A DNA stretch of 64,000 bases from Bacillus sp. EAC (GCF_002156875.1 NZ_NCSY01000004.1:62001-126000), one strand, 5' to 3'; positions 46,864 through 56,172 are shown, numbered from the stretch's first letter. Notes: generated by a model from the sequence alone, not told the origin. Translations and numbers: made by a program.

Positions 46864-46918
46864 AGACCATACACCACATTGCCAAATATGCATTTGTGCT
46901 TGTATCGGTCTCTTTTTG
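46864..46918 (+). terminator. Leader terminator / possible GlpP antitermination site before glpD
   Basis: AGACCATAC (46864-46872) and GTATCGGTCT (46902-46911) form a bulged stem closing on an inner CAAAT/ATTTG pair, followed by CTTTTTG. In B. subtilis glpD has a leader terminator overcome by the antiterminator GlpP with glycerol 3-phosphate. The same control is inferred here. Confidence 0.6.
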
Positions 46919-46966
46919 TTTTCCTCTTGAAAACGAGAATAATTGTTAAAGTGAGGTAGTTTTAAA

Positions 46967-48625
46967 ATGAATGAACAATTTTCAAGTTTAAATAGAAGGA
47001 ACATTAAAAACAAATTAATTGATGAAGAATACGAAGTTCTCATAATTGGTGGAGGAATCACTGGCTGTGGAATTGCACTCGACGCTGTAACAAGGGGAAT
47101 GAGTACAGCGCTTGTGGAAATGCAAGATTTCGCTTCTGGAACTTCTAGTCGTTCAACAAAACTAGTTCATGGTGGGTTGCGTTATTTGAAACAATTTGAA
47201 ATTAGTATGGTCGCTGAAGTTGGAAGAGAACGTGCCATTGTTTTCGAAAATGGTCCTCACGTGACAACACCTGAATGGATGTTACTCCCAATCTATAAAG
47301 GAGGCTCATTTGGAAAACTTAGTACTTCATTTGGTCTAAGACTGTACGACTTCTTAGCCGGTGTAAAGAAAAATGAAAGAAGAAAGATTCTAAATCGAAA
47401 GGAAACAATTCAAAAAGAACCATTAATAAAAACGGAAGGATTAAAAGGTGGTGGATATTACGTAGAATATCGGACAGATGATTCAAGATTAACAATTGAG
47501 GTGATTAAAAAGGCTGTAGAGAATGGAGCAAGAGCATTAAATTATGTTCAAGTTACAGATTTTTTATATGATCAAAACAAAATAATCGGTGTAAAGGTCA
47601 TCGATATGATTACAAGGGTGCCATTTACGATTCGAGCGAAGAAAGTCGTCAATGCTACCGGACCTTGGGTGGATCATTTAAGAGGTAGGGATCAGAGTGA
47701 AAGTGACAAAAACCTTAGTTTAACCAAAGGAGTTCATTTAGTAATCGATCATGAAAAATTCCCTTTGAATCAAGCTGTTTATTTTGATACCGAAGATGGC
47801 AGGATGGTATTTGCTATTCCAAGAGATGGAAAGACGTATGTAGGTACTACGGATACATTTTTTGATAAAGAGACTGATAACCCAAAAGTAAATTTAGCAG
47901 ATAGACAATATATCCTTAAATGCATTGATTATATGTTTCCTTCTGTTAAATTAACCGAAGAAGATATCGAATCGAGCTGGGCAGGAATTCGACCACTAAT
48001 CCATGAAAGAGGAAAAGACCCATCAGAAATCTCTCGTAAGGATGAGATTTGGGAATCAAATTCAGGCTTGATTACGATCGCTGGAGGTAAATTAACTGGT
48101 TATCGTAAAATGTCAGAGACAGTTGTAAATCTGATATCAAATAGCATTTCTAACGAATCAAATAAAACATATAAAGATTGCCAAACTAGAAGTTTACCAA
48201 TTTCCGGAGGAGATGTTGAGGGGTCAAAAGGATTCAATTATTATCGAAAACGTTTTGAATCAGTTGGTGTGGCAGTAGGATTAAATGAAAGAGAGTATGA
48301 AAGATTAAGTAGAATATACGGTTCAAATATAGAACAATTACTAAATATTGCACTCAGTAATCGAAATAATACACATAATTTACCATTATCCCTTTTTCTA
48401 CAATTAGAGTATGGCATTCAAAATGAAATGATTGTTAAGCCTGTAGATTTTTTTGTTAGAAGGACAGGATATTTATTTTTTCAAATATCTACTGTGTATA
48501 AATATAAAGAACAGGTCATTCAATATATGGAGAAGAGATTAGGTTGGAGTAACTATCTAACAAAAGAATACCGATTGCAGCTTGAAGAGCAAATATATAA
48601 TGCAGTAACTGGATTTAAGGAATGA
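46967..48625 (+). CDS. glpD: Aerobic glycerol-3-phosphate dehydrogenase
   Basis: A membrane-associated FAD enzyme that oxidises glycerol 3-phosphate to dihydroxyacetone phosphate and feeds electrons to menaquinone. The FAD-binding motif VLIIGGGITGCGIALDA is at about 24-40. SSRSTKLVHGGLRYL, AGIRPLI and TIAGGKLTGYRKMSE are standard GlpD motifs. 552 residues, full length. GTGAGGT is the ribosome site. It works directly after GlpK in glycerol use. Confidence 0.98.
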   Translation: MNEQFSSLNRRNIKNKLIDEEYEVLIIGGGITGCGIALDAVTRGMSTALVEMQDFASGTSSRSTKLVHGGLRYLKQFEISMVAEVGRERAIVFENGPHVTTPEWMLLPIYKGGSFGKLSTSFGLRLYDFLAGVKKNERRKILNRKETIQKEPLIKTEGLKGGGYYVEYRTDDSRLTIEVIKKAVENGARALNYVQVTDFLYDQNKIIGVKVIDMITRVPFTIRAKKVVNATGPWVDHLRGRDQSESDKNLSLTKGVHLVIDHEKFPLNQAVYFDTEDGRMVFAIPRDGKTYVGTTDTFFDKETDNPKVNLADRQYILKCIDYMFPSVKLTEEDIESSWAGIRPLIHERGKDPSEISRKDEIWESNSGLITIAGGKLTGYRKMSETVVNLISNSISNESNKTYKDCQTRSLPISGGDVEGSKGFNYYRKRFESVGVAVGLNEREYERLSRIYGSNIEQLLNIALSNRNNTHNLPLSLFLQLEYGIQNEMIVKPVDFFVRRTGYLFFQISTVYKYKEQVIQYMEKRLGWSNYLTKEYRLQLEEQIYNAVTGFKE

Positions 48626-48641
48626 AATAATAGTAGGATTT

Positions 48642-48840
48642 TAGTTAATTTCCACTCCAGGATGCTCGCTTTCCGTGGGGTAGGCTGCTTTAGCCTCCTG
48701 TGCCCACACGATGTGGGCCATGCATGTGTTACGACAGTACGTCGTGGTATTAGCATGCCTACCTTTTTGACAACTTGCATGAGTCTCAGCTGTCCCACTA
48801 CTCCCACGGGAGACTTCGCACCTTCCGATTCAATCAAGTT
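48642..48840 (-). repeat. Dispersed intergenic repeat, long form with internal cassette (copy 11)
   Basis: In minus orientation: TTTCCACTCCAGGATGCTCG, CTTTCCGTGGGG, AGCCTCCTG, then the ~75-base cassette from GCCCACACGATGTGGGCCAT to TAGCATGCCTACCTTTTTGA, and then GAGTCTCAGCTGTCCCACTA, CTCCCACGGGAGACTTCGCA and CCTTCCG. The cassette is nearly identical to that in the 8.4-kb copy. Confidence 0.85.
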
Positions 48841-48877
48841 TTTTATCAAATGTATGATTTTAGAAAATAGCATTAAA

Positions 48878-48918
48878 AAAGAAGGCTCGATGTGGTTGGA
48901 GTCTTCTTTATTTTTTTG
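48878..48918. terminator. Bidirectional terminator between glpD and the glycosylase gene
   Basis: An 11-bp stem with one G-U pair (48878-48888 with 48899-48909); A run on the left, T run on the right. It overlaps the last codon of the minus-strand gene. Confidence 0.8.
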
Positions 48919-49492
48919 AAATAAATTGATTATCCGTAATCCAGAAACGCCAAGGATAGTCTTTTGCTTCACCGGTATTATCTATACCAATCCTTGGACC
49001 ACTACTTATATTAGCAGGTTTAATCCCTTCAGTTATGTAAACGGGGGGTTGCCAAATGGGTCTACCATATGACTCCATAGTAATGTTTAACGCTTTTGTT
49101 AATTTACCTGGCCCATTCGTTAGATTTGAAACAGGTTGACTTTTTCTTAATTCGATCATTTTTTCAATTCCTTCGATTGGTTCGAGGGCTCGTATTAGGA
49201 CTGCCTCAGGAGAATCAATTTCACCACTTACGATATTTATCAATGTATGTGTATGCATTTGATAGGTGTAAATTAAGCCAGGTTCATGAAACATGATTTC
49301 AGTTCGCTTCGTTCGGCGATTTTTAAAACTATGTGCAGCACGATCTCCTGGACCAATATAAGCTTCTGTTTCCGTTATAATTCCAGAAAGTATCCCCTCA
49401 TTAGTCTCATGAACTAAATAACATCCAAGCAGATCTTGGGCAAGTAGTAATGTTGGTTTAGAAAAGAAGTTTTTATCGATTTTCGAATTCAT
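48908..49492 (-). CDS. DNA-3-methyladenine glycosylase (Mpg/AAG family)
   Basis: Removes alkylated purines from DNA by cleaving the N-glycosidic bond. The 194 residues carry the AAG-family motifs: LLAQDLLGCYLVHE, ITETEAYIGPGDRAAHSF (with the catalytic Glu in TETEAY), GLIYTYQMHTHTLINIVSG, VLIRALEP and LTNGPGKLTKALNI. AGAGGG precedes the ATG. With AlkC at 21 kb it gives this window two alkylation-repair proteins. It is a single gene. Confidence 0.96.
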   Translation of the reverse strand: MNSKIDKNFFSKPTLLLAQDLLGCYLVHETNEGILSGIITETEAYIGPGDRAAHSFKNRRTKRTEIMFHEPGLIYTYQMHTHTLINIVSGEIDSPEAVLIRALEPIEGIEKMIELRKSQPVSNLTNGPGKLTKALNITMESYGRPIWQPPVYITEGIKPANISSGPRIGIDNTGEAKDYPWRFWITDNQFISKK

Positions 49493-49847
49493 ATGAAATC
49501 CCTCTTAAATCTGTCGGTTTAAACTTATTAATAAACACTTTGTCGGATTAATAAGTTTTTTCAGAATGTAATTATAAAATTATACTAAATGTTAACTTAG
49601 TATTTTTTAATTAGCAACACTAGGTAGAGTATTAGTTATATTAGCGGAATTTGGAGATTTTAAACATCTTAAATGATGAAACAAAAAATATTTCTGCAGG
49701 TGCATTATGGATTTATAAATAATAAGAGAACGAAAGATTACGAGTTGATTTCAACTCGTATTTTTTGTGTGGTTTTTATGAACAAAATGATTTTAATGGG
49801 TCTTAAGTCTTTTACGTTCATAATCATATATTTCAGAATTTTTAAAC
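49493..49847. other. Intergenic region with an orphan terminator
   Basis: No supported protein gene; a 59-codon frame from 49673 lacks a ribosome site. An extended -10 like TATACT (49581-49586) lies about 150 bp before a strong terminator (listed separately), which would fit a short untranslated RNA. Confidence 0.4.
49739..49768 (+). terminator. Orphan plus-strand terminator
   Basis: A 10-bp perfect stem (49739-49748 with 49751-49760), then six T. No plus-strand gene ends here; the nearest upstream gene is on the minus strand. Confidence 0.75.
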
Positions 49848-49876
49848 TATAATTCAATTATTAGAAAGCGTTTACA
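49848..49876 (+). promoter_or_regulatory. -10 element and cre site of the tctCBA operon
   Basis: TATAAT (49848-49853) has no good -35, as expected for a promoter needing an activator such as the CitB-type regulator. AGAAAGCGTTTACA (49863-49876) matches the CcpA consensus TGWAARCGYTWNCW in 13 of 14 positions and lies just downstream of the start site. Confidence 0.7.
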
Positions 49877-49893
49877 AAAGAGGAGGAAGTAAA

Positions 49894-50916
49894 ATGAAAC
49901 TTAAAAAAACTAGTTTATTGGTAATGACTTCTGTGTTAGCCGTTAGTCTAGCTGCATGTACTAGCGGAAATAAAACAAACGGTAAAGATAATAAATCATC
50001 ATATCCTGATAAAGCTATTTCGATCGTTGCACCATCTGGAGCGGGTGGTGGTTGGGATTTAACTGCTAGATCATTTGCAAAAATATTAAGTGAAATAAAA
50101 CTTGTTGATCAACCGATGACAGTTGAGAATAAACCAGGTGGTGGCGGTACGGTATTTATGGCTGAGTACGCTACACAAGACAAAGCAAACAATGAGAAAT
50201 TGTTCGTAAACTCTCCACCAATCATTATTAATAACTTGAAAAAAGAAGGTAATAGTCCATATGGCTATAAAAACTCTACACCTTTAGCACAATTAACAAA
50301 AGATTATGGTGCAATTGTTGTTAAAGCAGATTCAAAATATAACGACTTAAAATCACTTTTAGATGATATAAAGAAAAATCCTAAAGATATTACATTAGCT
50401 GGTGGTTCTGCACCAGGTTCAATGGATCATTTAATTGGTATTTTACCAGCTTACAAATATGGAATTGATCCTACTAAAATTAAATACGTTTCATATGATG
50501 GCGGATCAGAAGCCATTACTGCTTTATTAGGTAATAATGCTGATGTTATTTCAACAGACATTTCTAGTACGCTTGAGTTTGTAAAATCGGGCAAGGTAAA
50601 GGTTTTAGCAGTCACTTCACCTGAGCGATTACAAGGCGATATCCTTTCAAAATTTCCAACGGTTAAAGAACAAGGTATTGACGCAGAGTTCATTATTTGG
50701 CGTGGAATATTTGGTCCAGAAAAAATGTCTAAAGACGCATACGCTTATTGGGAAAAAACAGTTTCTGATTTAGTTAATACTGATGAGTGGAAATCTGAAG
50801 TAGAAAAACAAGGCTGGCAGCCAGAATATAAAAATGGCGAGGACTTTAAAAAATTCTTGGCCGAACAAGAAACACAAGTTCAAGACTTATTAGAAGCACT
50901 TGGTATGAAAAAATAA
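49894..50916 (+). CDS. tctC: Tripartite tricarboxylate transporter binding lipoprotein (TctC family)
   Basis: The extracellular binding subunit of a TTT-family, ion-driven carboxylate importer. 340 residues; signal peptide with lipobox SLAAC-T. The TctC motifs are IVAPSGAGGGWDLTAR, VENKPGGGG, APGSMDHL and the late VTSPERLQGDILSKFPTVKEQGID. AGGAGG precedes the ATG. It is followed by tctB and tctA and by a CitAB-type two-component system, so citrate or another tricarboxylate is the likely substrate. Confidence 0.93.
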   Translation: MKLKKTSLLVMTSVLAVSLAACTSGNKTNGKDNKSSYPDKAISIVAPSGAGGGWDLTARSFAKILSEIKLVDQPMTVENKPGGGGTVFMAEYATQDKANNEKLFVNSPPIIINNLKKEGNSPYGYKNSTPLAQLTKDYGAIVVKADSKYNDLKSLLDDIKKNPKDITLAGGSAPGSMDHLIGILPAYKYGIDPTKIKYVSYDGGSEAITALLGNNADVISTDISSTLEFVKSGKVKVLAVTSPERLQGDILSKFPTVKEQGIDAEFIIWRGIFGPEKMSKDAYAYWEKTVSDLVNTDEWKSEVEKQGWQPEYKNGEDFKKFLAEQETQVQDLLEALGMKK

Positions 50917-50924
50917 TGTATTAA

Positions 50925-50953
50925 AGGAGGAGTAAATTACTCCTTCTTTTCTT
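50925..50953 (+). terminator. Intercistronic hairpin between tctC and tctB
   Basis: GGAGTAAATTACTCC is a perfect palindrome inside an AAGGA/TCCTT stem, then TTTTCTTT. It is probably a partial terminator or mRNA stabiliser that keeps tctC product in excess. Confidence 0.6.
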
Positions 50954-50983
50954 TACTAAACTAAACATTAAGAGGTGAGACAC

Positions 50984-51436
50984 ATGAATAAAAGGTTTGA
51001 TCGAATCGTAGCGATCATTTTTCTAATAACTGGAATTACGTTTATGATAGAAAGTCGGAATATCTCCTCCACAGCATATGGAAGTGTAGTTGGACCAAAT
51101 GTTTTTCCTTTTATACTAGGCTGTATACTCTGTGTACTTAGCTGCCGATTATTTTACGAGACTTTTAAATATAAAGAAAAAGAGTCGGAGTCAATCCAAT
51201 TTAACTATAAGCAGTTTTTTATTGTCTTAATTTCAACAATTCTTTATGCGTTATTGCTAGAAAAGATTGGCTTTATTATTAGTTCATTCTTGTTCCTTAT
51301 TGTTTGCTTTCAAACGATGGAACGTGGAAATTGGATAAAATCAATTTCGATCTCTCTGGGCTACTCATTCATTATTTATTTTGTATTTGTCGATGTGTTA
51401 AAAGGTACATTACCTGGATGGTCAATTTGGTTTTAA
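50984..51436 (+). CDS. tctB: Tripartite tricarboxylate transporter small membrane subunit (TctB family)
   Basis: 150 residues; the ATG after GAGGTGA is used. Four hydrophobic segments as in TctB (about 8-25, 40-58, 78-100 and 118-140); GPNVFPFILGCILCVLS is the usual first-half motif. It is a required small partner of TctA. Confidence 0.9.
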   Translation: MNKRFDRIVAIIFLITGITFMIESRNISSTAYGSVVGPNVFPFILGCILCVLSCRLFYETFKYKEKESESIQFNYKQFFIVLISTILYALLLEKIGFIISSFLFLIVCFQTMERGNWIKSISISLGYSFIIYFVFVDVLKGTLPGWSIWF

Positions 51437-51460
51437 GGAACGTGAAGGGAGAGTTTCTAG

Positions 51461-52987
51461 TTGAGTACAGTAAATTATTTAATACAGGGATTTGAAACTG
51501 CACTTACTTGGTACAATATATTATTTGCTTTTGCAGGGGTCTTAATTGGAACAGCAGTAGGGGTTTTACCTGGTATTGGACCGATGAGTGGTGTAGCACT
51601 TTTAATACCCGTTACAGCTTCAGTAACTAGCTTTTTAGGACCTGAACAAGCAGCAGGAAGTGCAATTATATTGCTAGCAGGTGTTTATTATGGTGCTATG
51701 TATGGTGGTTCAACAACATCAATTTTATTAAATACACCTGGAGAATCATCATCTGTTGTTACCACATTAGATGGATATCAAATGGCCAAAAAAGGTAGAG
51801 CTGGAAGTGCACTATCAATTTCAGCAATTGGTTCCTTTGTTGCCGGAATCTTTACATTAATTGCTTTAATCATTTTAGCTAAACCTTTATCAGCATTAGC
51901 AATCAAATTTGGACCCGCCGAATATTTTTCATTAATGCTTCTTGGATTATGTGCAGTTAGTGGATTAGCAGGAAAATCAGTAACAAAAGCTCTAATTATG
52001 ACAATAATAGGTCTACTACTTGCCACAATTGGAATTGATTCGGTTTCCGGTGTTGCTCGTTTTACTTATGATATTCCTTGGTTATATCAAGGCCTAGAAT
52101 TTTTAACAATTGCTGTAGGATTATTTGCACTAGGAGAAGTATTCAAGACAATCATTGAAAATGAAGTAGAAGATGGAGAAATGGCCAGTATCAATAACTT
52201 ACTACCATCCAAAGAGGAATTGAAAGAAAGTGTAGCACCTATTGCAAGGGGATCAGTATTAGGTTTTTTTATAGGGCTTTTACCTGGAGCCGGCGCAATT
52301 TTAGCATCATTTTTTGCTTATATATTAGAAAAGAAAATTAGTAAAACGCCAGAAAAATTTGGAACAGGTGTGATTGCTGGGGTTGCATCTCCTGAATCGG
52401 CAAACAATGCAGCATCTGGTGGAGCGATGATTCCATTATTAACATTAGGAATTCCAAGTTCAGGGACAACTGCCATTTTAATGGGCGCATTAATGATGTA
52501 TAACATTCAACCAGGGCCACTTTTATTTGATGAACATCCTGATGTTGCATGGGGACTCATTGCTAGTATGTTTATTGGAAATGTCATGCTCATTATTTTA
52601 AATATGCCTTTAGTAAAGGTTTTTGCAAAAATAATACAGACACCTAAGAAGTATTTATTACCATTAATCGTAGCAATTTCAATCTTCGGGGTATATGCGG
52701 TACAAGTATCAGTCAATGATTTATTCTTATTGATAGCATGTGGAGTATTTGGATACTTTTTATCAAAAAACGATTATCCAATTGCCCCTTTAGTACTTGG
52801 AATCGTATTAGGTCCGATGATTGAAAATAATTTAAGAAGAGCATTAACTGTATCAAATGGTGATTTCAGTATATTCGTTACTCACCCAATTTCATTAGGT
52901 TTTTTAATAGTTGGAGCGTTATGGATTATCATCCCAATCCTTATCAAATTAAAAGGAAAAAATGTAATTGTTAATATTGAAGCATAA
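51461..52987 (+). CDS. tctA: Tripartite tricarboxylate transporter large membrane subunit (TctA family)
   Basis: 508 residues, TTG start after GGGAGAG. About twelve helices. The two TctA signatures are present: GVLPGIGPMSGVALLIPVT with YYGAMYGGSTTSILLNTPGE, and the mirrored GLLPGAGAILASFFAY with GVASPESANNAASGGAMIPLLTLGIPSSG. This is the transport channel of the tctCBA system. Confidence 0.97.
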   Translation: MSTVNYLIQGFETALTWYNILFAFAGVLIGTAVGVLPGIGPMSGVALLIPVTASVTSFLGPEQAAGSAIILLAGVYYGAMYGGSTTSILLNTPGESSSVVTTLDGYQMAKKGRAGSALSISAIGSFVAGIFTLIALIILAKPLSALAIKFGPAEYFSLMLLGLCAVSGLAGKSVTKALIMTIIGLLLATIGIDSVSGVARFTYDIPWLYQGLEFLTIAVGLFALGEVFKTIIENEVEDGEMASINNLLPSKEELKESVAPIARGSVLGFFIGLLPGAGAILASFFAYILEKKISKTPEKFGTGVIAGVASPESANNAASGGAMIPLLTLGIPSSGTTAILMGALMMYNIQPGPLLFDEHPDVAWGLIASMFIGNVMLIILNMPLVKVFAKIIQTPKKYLLPLIVAISIFGVYAVQVSVNDLFLLIACGVFGYFLSKNDYPIAPLVLGIVLGPMIENNLRRALTVSNGDFSIFVTHPISLGFLIVGALWIIIPILIKLKGKNVIVNIEA

Positions 52988-52996
52988 TTTTCTTGG

Positions 52997-53026
52997 AAAA
53001 CTCCTTTAATAAAAGGAGTTTTTTGA
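52997..53026 (+). terminator. Terminator after tctA
   Basis: AAAACTCCTTT and AAAGGAGTTTT form an 11-bp stem, then TTG. The kinase gene starts 30 bp on. Confidence 0.88.
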
Positions 53027-53054
53027 TTATTATAAAAATATAAGGAGAAATTTT

Positions 53055-54689
53055 ATGCGCTTACATTATAAACTAATCATCTTTATTTCAATTCTTATCT
53101 TAATTATTAGTGGTGTTTTTGAATTAGTATCTCAAGAAATGTTACAAAGAAATCTTAAGCACGAAAAAGGATTAAAAGCTTTAGCAATCTCTGAAACAGT
53201 AGCAAATATGCCGGAAATTCGAAATGCATTTTCAAGTGGAAATCCTACTGTGATTATTCAGCCGATTGTAGAAAGTATCCGAAAAAATGTTGGAGCCGAA
53301 TTTATTGTAGTAGGAAATAAAAATGAAATTCGTTATTCGCATCCAAATCCAAAAATGATTGGTGAGAAGATGGTTGGGGGGGATAATGAAAAAGTATTTA
53401 AGGGGAAAGAAATAATTTCTGAATCTACTGGTACATTAGGACCTTCGCTAAGAGGGAAATCTCCGATTATCGATAAGAATGGCGATGTAATTGGCGTTGT
53501 TTCTGTCGGCTATTTATTAAAAGATATTGAGGATGAAGCTAGTAAGTTTCATAAAAAATTATTGATTAATAGCTTGATCATTTTAGGAATAGGAATTGCT
53601 GCTGCTTTTCTAATCTCATTTAATATTAAAAAATCCATATTCGGGTTGGAACCTAAAGAAATAGGCAGAATGTATCAAGAAAAGCATGCTATTTTAGAAT
53701 CAATTCATGAAGGGATTATCGCATTCGATGAGTATGGAGAAATTACAGTTGTTAATGAAAATGCTCATAAAGTACTTTCGATTCCAAATAATATTAAGCT
53801 TAGAGGTTTGAAAATTGAAGATATATTACATAATTCTCACTTGAAAAAAGTGGTTGAAACAGGAGAACCAATATACGATTTAGAATTTCTAATAAATGAA
53901 AAAGTAGTGATTATAAATTGCATTCCAATTGCCGGAGTAGACTCCACAATAGTAGGAGCGGTTACATCTTTTAGGGAAAAATCGGAATTGAATAAAATAC
54001 TAAATGAATTGTCACAAATAAAAGCGTACTCAGAGGGGCTTCGAGCTCAGTCACATGAATACTCCAATAAATTACATACGATTTCGGGGTTAATTCAACT
54101 TGAGTCTTATCAAGAGGCAATTGAATTAATTTCAAAAGAGTCACATATAACTCAAAATATTATTCAATTTATTATGGAAGAGATTTCTGATCCAATTGTT
54201 GCAGGACTTTTACTTGGAAAGATTAGTCTAGCAAATGAGTTGAAAGTAGATTTTAATGTAGATTTTAATAGTAGCTTTGCAAACGTACCTAAAGAAATTA
54301 ATCGAGAAGATTTAATTACGATTATTGGGAATCTATTAAATAATGCATTTGAAGCAGTAATTGAAACGAATAAACCTGAAAAGTTAGTTTCGCTATTTCT
54401 TACAGATTTAGGTAAAGATTTAATCATCGAGATTGAAGATAATGCGAATGGTATTCCTGATGAATTGATAGAAAACATTTTTCTATATGGTGTTACTACA
54501 AAAAAACAAAATAAAAATTCAGGTATTGGACTACACCTCGTTCAACGTTTACTCAATAAACTAGATGGTCAAATTACTTTTCATTCAAATGAACATGGAG
54601 GAACAACCTTTACAGTTGCCATTCCAAAACATCAAAAGGAGAGTAACAAAAGCTATGAAAACGAATTTAGTAGAAGTATTAATAGTTGA
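53055..54689 (+). CDS. CitA/DcuS-family sensor histidine kinase
   Basis: 544 residues. Helices at about 4-22 and 172-192 flank a single-Cache sensor domain (about 35-165; RYSHPNPKMIGEKMVGGD is a typical carboxylate-sensor motif). A cytoplasmic PAS domain follows (about 215-310), then the DcuS-type H-box RAQSHEYSNKLHTISGLIQL (His334) and an HATPase with NLLNNAFEAV and GIGLHLVQRL. Its place behind tctCBA indicates tricarboxylate sensing. It overlaps the regulator gene by 35 bp. Confidence 0.95.
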   Translation: MRLHYKLIIFISILILIISGVFELVSQEMLQRNLKHEKGLKALAISETVANMPEIRNAFSSGNPTVIIQPIVESIRKNVGAEFIVVGNKNEIRYSHPNPKMIGEKMVGGDNEKVFKGKEIISESTGTLGPSLRGKSPIIDKNGDVIGVVSVGYLLKDIEDEASKFHKKLLINSLIILGIGIAAAFLISFNIKKSIFGLEPKEIGRMYQEKHAILESIHEGIIAFDEYGEITVVNENAHKVLSIPNNIKLRGLKIEDILHNSHLKKVVETGEPIYDLEFLINEKVVIINCIPIAGVDSTIVGAVTSFREKSELNKILNELSQIKAYSEGLRAQSHEYSNKLHTISGLIQLESYQEAIELISKESHITQNIIQFIMEEISDPIVAGLLLGKISLANELKVDFNVDFNSSFANVPKEINREDLITIIGNLLNNAFEAVIETNKPEKLVSLFLTDLGKDLIIEIEDNANGIPDELIENIFLYGVTTKKQNKNSGIGLHLVQRLLNKLDGQITFHSNEHGGTTFTVAIPKHQKESNKSYENEFSRSINS

Positions 54690-55362
54690 AGATGATAGTA
54701 GAATTGCTGAGATCCATCAACGTTTTATCGAAAGAATAGATGGATTTAGTGTAATTGGAATAGCTACCAATTACCAAGAAGCTGTAGATCTATTTGAAAT
54801 AGTTAAACCACAATTAGTTATATTAGATGTATATTTTCCAGATATGAACGGCTTAGATTTTTTAAAGTGGATAAAAGAAAATTCAATCATGGCAGATGTC
54901 ATTATGATTACCGCGTCAAAGGAAATTGATTCAGTTAATCAAGCTATAAATTATGGGGTATTTGATTTTATTATTAAACCTGTAATTTTTGACAGATTTA
55001 AAAAGTCATTAATTCGATATGCAAACTATTCAAAGAAAATTAAAAGCCTACAGTCAAAAAGTGTATACATAACTCAAACTGATATTGATGGTTTAATCGG
55101 AAAAAACATCACTATGATGGAAGAGCCAAGTCAGTACCCTAAAGGAATAGATAAATTGACATTAGAAAAAGTTTTAATTTCGATTAAAGAGGAAAAAAAT
55201 GGAATGACTGCTGAGCATGTAAGTCATGAAATTGGTGTCAGCCGAACAACTGCAAGAAGATATTTAGAGTATTTAGTTTCGGAAGGAAAAGTAGTAGCAG
55301 ATTTAGCATATGGAACCATTGGTAGACCTGAGAGAGTTTATTTAATAAATAGTGGATCTTAA
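54655..55362 (+). CDS. CitB/DcuR-family response regulator
   Basis: 235 residues; the ATG after AAAGGAGAG is used and lies inside the kinase gene. Receiver domain with E12-D13-D14, phospho-Asp58 (LVILDVYFPDMNG) and Lys in FIIKPV. The C-terminal winged helix is of the CitB type (EEKNGMTAEHVSHEIGVSRTTARRYLEYLVSEGKV). It probably activates tctCBA, whose promoter lacks a good -35. Confidence 0.94.
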   Translation: MKTNLVEVLIVEDDSRIAEIHQRFIERIDGFSVIGIATNYQEAVDLFEIVKPQLVILDVYFPDMNGLDFLKWIKENSIMADVIMITASKEIDSVNQAINYGVFDFIIKPVIFDRFKKSLIRYANYSKKIKSLQSKSVYITQTDIDGLIGKNITMMEEPSQYPKGIDKLTLEKVLISIKEEKNGMTAEHVSHEIGVSRTTARRYLEYLVSEGKVVADLAYGTIGRPERVYLINSGS

Positions 55363-55599
55363 CAGAGATTTTATGGATTTCCTATAACAAAAGAGTATGA
55401 CAAACCTAACAATTCTGTAACAGCCGGAGTATGGAATTGTTTTTTTATTGGATAGAAAGTATTGATATATAAGCGTTTTTGTACGATTTTTACAAATAGA
55501 TGACAGTGGTTTCGCACTATTTCGATAACATTGAAAGCGTTGAAATCCTTTCTCCGATTAGTTAGAATGAACAGTGCAACAATTACGGAGGAGATAGAA

Positions 55600-56124
55600 A
55601 TGAAAATACGCTTATTAACTAAGGAAGATGCAGAAATCTATCTTAAGTTTCGTCTAGAAGGTTTAAAAGAAAATCCAGAAGTTTTTAGTACCACAATGGA
55701 TGATATACTTGAACAAGATGACCCTATTGAATACAAAGCAGAAATTTTAGATAAAGATAAAAATTACACATTTGGTGCATTTTCCGATCAAGGTGAGTTA
55801 ATTGGAATTGCAACGTTGAAAACTTTCGAAAAAGTAAAATCAGAACATAAAGGAATCATAGAGTCTGTATATGTTTCTACAACTGCTCGTAGAATTGGGG
55901 CAGGTTATAAACTAATTGAAGAAGTCATTCATTTGGGAAAAAGCTTAGGCCTTGAACAAATGATATTGAATGTTGTAGAGGGAAATAATTCCGCAAAAAA
56001 GTTATACGAAAAAATAGGATTTAAAACATTTGCGAAAACACCTAATAGTTTAAAATTCAACGATAAATATTGGGATCAAGAACATATGATGTTAGTTCTA
56101 TCAAATGAAATTGTACAAATATAA
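55600..56124 (+). CDS. GNAT-family N-acetyltransferase
   Basis: 174 residues; the ATG after GGAGGAG is used, though the frame is open 69 bp further up. It is a compact single-domain GNAT: MKIRLLTKEDAEIYLKFRLEGL at the start, SVYVSTTARRIGAGYKLIEEVI (acetyl-CoA loop RRIGAG) and LNVVEGNNSAKKLYEKIGFK. Close to the RimI-like group of Bacilli. Substrate unknown. Confidence 0.9.
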   Translation: MKIRLLTKEDAEIYLKFRLEGLKENPEVFSTTMDDILEQDDPIEYKAEILDKDKNYTFGAFSDQGELIGIATLKTFEKVKSEHKGIIESVYVSTTARRIGAGYKLIEEVIHLGKSLGLEQMILNVVEGNNSAKKLYEKIGFKTFAKTPNSLKFNDKYWDQEHMMLVLSNEIVQI

Positions 56125-56144
56125 TGAACAACTAAATTAACGGG

Positions 56145-56172
56145 GACAGATAGATTGGTATCTGTCTTTTTT
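56145..56172 (+). terminator. Terminator after the acetyltransferase gene
   Basis: An 8-bp stem (56145-56152 with 56159-56166), then TTTTTT. Confidence 0.85.

Noticed and set aside
48662-48919. Plus-strand frame of 85 codons between glpD and the glycosylase gene
   Set aside because: It runs through the repeat copy and the terminator and has no ribosome site.
55528-55560. cre-like GAAAGCGTTGAAA before the acetyltransferase gene
   Set aside because: It lacks the conserved right half of the CcpA consensus and does not sit in a clear promoter.
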